In this document: positions 63,084 to 64,000 of the stretch, in pieces
How positions within the stretch are numbered: position 1 is the stretch's first letter
How the letters are laid out: every line of letters starts with the position of its first letter
DNA from: Salinimicrobium sediminilitoris
GTDB lineage: Bacteria; Bacteroidota; Bacteroidia; Flavobacteriales; Flavobacteriaceae
Assembly (NCBI RefSeq): GCF_020866905.1
Contig: NZ_JAIVCC010000017.1
Span: 1 to 64,000 of the forward strand
Length of the DNA: 64,000 nucleotides
Direction of reading: 5' to 3'
Position numbers and translations under genes: made by a program
The notes under the pieces: model-generated
What the model was told of the DNA's origin: nothing
Database searches by the model: none
Seen by the model: only the letters and a program-made list of their open reading frames with translations

Positions 63084-64000
63084 TTGAACAAACTTTACTT
63101 CCCCCTGTTGCTGTTTTTATGTTGCTTTTCGGGATGGGCTCAAATTACCGGAAAAGTCACCAATCAGGAAGGAACCTCCTTAGCTTACGTCAACATTTAT
63201 CTTGACGGCACCTTCTCTGGCACTACTTCAAACGAAAATGGCATTTATATTTTAGAGCTTTCTGAAACAGGAAATTATACTGTGGTTTTCCAATTCCTGG
63301 GTTATAAAACAGAGAAAAAATCTATTTCTGTTACCGCTCTGCCTTATACTCTCAATGCCCAACTTACCGAAGAATCAACCACCCTGGATGAAGTGATTGT
63401 AAATTCGGGAGACAATCCCGCCAATAAGATCATGAGAAATGCCATTGAAAAAAGGGATTTCCATAGATCAAAAATCCAGGAGTATACTGCCGATTTTTAT
63501 TCCCGCGGACTCTGGCGGATAAAAAATGCTCCGGAAAAGATCTTAGGTCAGGAAGTGGGAGATCTTGGCGGAGGCCTGGACTCTACCCGAAGCGGCGTGG
63601 TTTATTTGAGTGAAACTATTTCAGAAATAACTTATAAGGCTCCCAATGATTTTAAAGAGAAGATCATTGCTTCCAAAGTGAGCGGCAATGATAACGGGTT
63701 TAGCCTAAATAGTGCCCAGGAAGCTAATATTTCCTTTTACAACAATACCATTAGCCTCAATACAGAGTTGATCTCTCCGTTGGCCAATTATGCTTTTAAT
63801 TATTACAACTTCAAGCTGGAAGGGGTTTTCTATAATGACCGCGGAGATCTTGTAAATAAGATCCAGGTAACTCCAAAACGACCAAAAGACAAAGTTTTTA
63901 GTGGTTTCGTATACATTATAGAAGATAGCTGGCAACTTTATGGCGTGGAACTTAAGACCACAGGCGAGGCTATACAGGTGCCGCCTATAGAAGAACTGGT
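63084..64000 (+). CDS. DUF5686 / carboxypeptidase-regulatory-like protein, partial
   Basis: This is an open frame from a TTG at 63084 to the window end, with 305 codons visible. A signal peptide (about 1-20, ending GWAQ) precedes a carboxypeptidase-regulatory-like beta-sandwich (TGKVTNQEGTSLAYVNIYL) at about residues 22-105. The beginning of a DUF5686 region follows (PANKIMRNAIEKRDFHRSK). The complete family protein is usually 800 or more residues and probably forms an outer-membrane beta-barrel. No ATG lies upstream in frame, so TTG is the likely start. It is 15 nt after smpB. Confidence 0.8.
   Translation, partial: MNKLYFPLLLFLCCFSGWAQITGKVTNQEGTSLAYVNIYLDGTFSGTTSNENGIYILELSETGNYTVVFQFLGYKTEKKSISVTALPYTLNAQLTEESTTLDEVIVNSGDNPANKIMRNAIEKRDFHRSKIQEYTADFYSRGLWRIKNAPEKILGQEVGDLGGGLDSTRSGVVYLSETISEITYKAPNDFKEKIIASKVSGNDNGFSLNSAQEANISFYNNTISLNTELISPLANYAFNYYNFKLEGVFYNDRGDLVNKIQVTPKRPKDKVFSGFVYIIEDSWQLYGVELKTTGEAIQVPPIEEL

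Overview
The window looks like ordinary chromosome of a marine-type member of the Flavobacteriaceae (Bacteroidota), close in flavour to Gramella/Christiangramia, Salegentibacter or Zunongwangia. The genus is an inference. Supporting signs are the Bacteroidota -7 promoter element (TAnnTTTG) in front of several genes, the absence of clear Shine-Dalgarno sequences, many short lipoproteins and DUF families typical of the group (DUF4136, DUF5686, DUF438), a bacilliredoxin, and a small SRP RNA of Bacteroidota type. I see no tRNA, rRNA, CRISPR array, insertion sequence, prophage or integrase, and no obvious foreign base composition.

Layout. 1-1072: three tandem, very small single-membrane-span ORFs, two of which look paralogous. 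1-8.6 kb: amino-acid permease, secreted methyltransferase-like protein, START-domain protein, a LytS/LytTR two-component pair, a secreted protein, an orphan response regulator with a candidate operator, and an exo/endonuclease-phosphatase-family membrane protein. 8.7-12.7 kb: a TesA-like esterase divergent from a YbbA/YbbP-type ABC system, the same arrangement as in E. coli. 12.8-19 kb: flavin-dependent oxidoreductase, PhzF isomerase, a TPR adenylate cyclase coupled to a small soluble protein, YitT transporter and HD hydrolase. 19-28.4 kb: glycogen phosphorylase and glycogen synthase flank an unknown conserved protein, a methyltransferase and a SulP anion transporter. 28.6-35.5 kb: PEP carboxylase, a U32-family protein with a coupled ferredoxin, glutathione peroxidase and a hemerythrin/PAS protein. 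The U32 operon and the hemerythrin/PAS gene share an identical palindromic operator.

35.6-50 kb: secreted protein, M1 aminopeptidase, recG, pheT, lipoproteins, small membrane proteins, an ABC-F ATPase, a Cys-less thioredoxin-fold lipoprotein, a small transaldolase and an SDR. 50.2 kb: the SRP RNA gene with a clear promoter. 50.3-64 kb: glutamine cyclotransferase / thioesterase / beta-helix lipoprotein operon, glyA, fumarylacetoacetase, a stress-type cluster (disordered protein, bacilliredoxin, ClpB, CsbD), phytase-like and histidine-phosphatase proteins, smpB, and the start of a DUF5686 outer-membrane-type protein that runs off the end.

The most unusual things seen are: (1) a dispersed 29-nt palindromic repeat with an invariant length, found in at least five full copies and several partial ones; (2) a shared TGAC-N4-GTCA operator in front of the U32/ferredoxin operon and the hemerythrin/PAS gene; (3) the tandem micro-membrane proteins at the left end; (4) several apparently leaderless or near-leaderless promoters.
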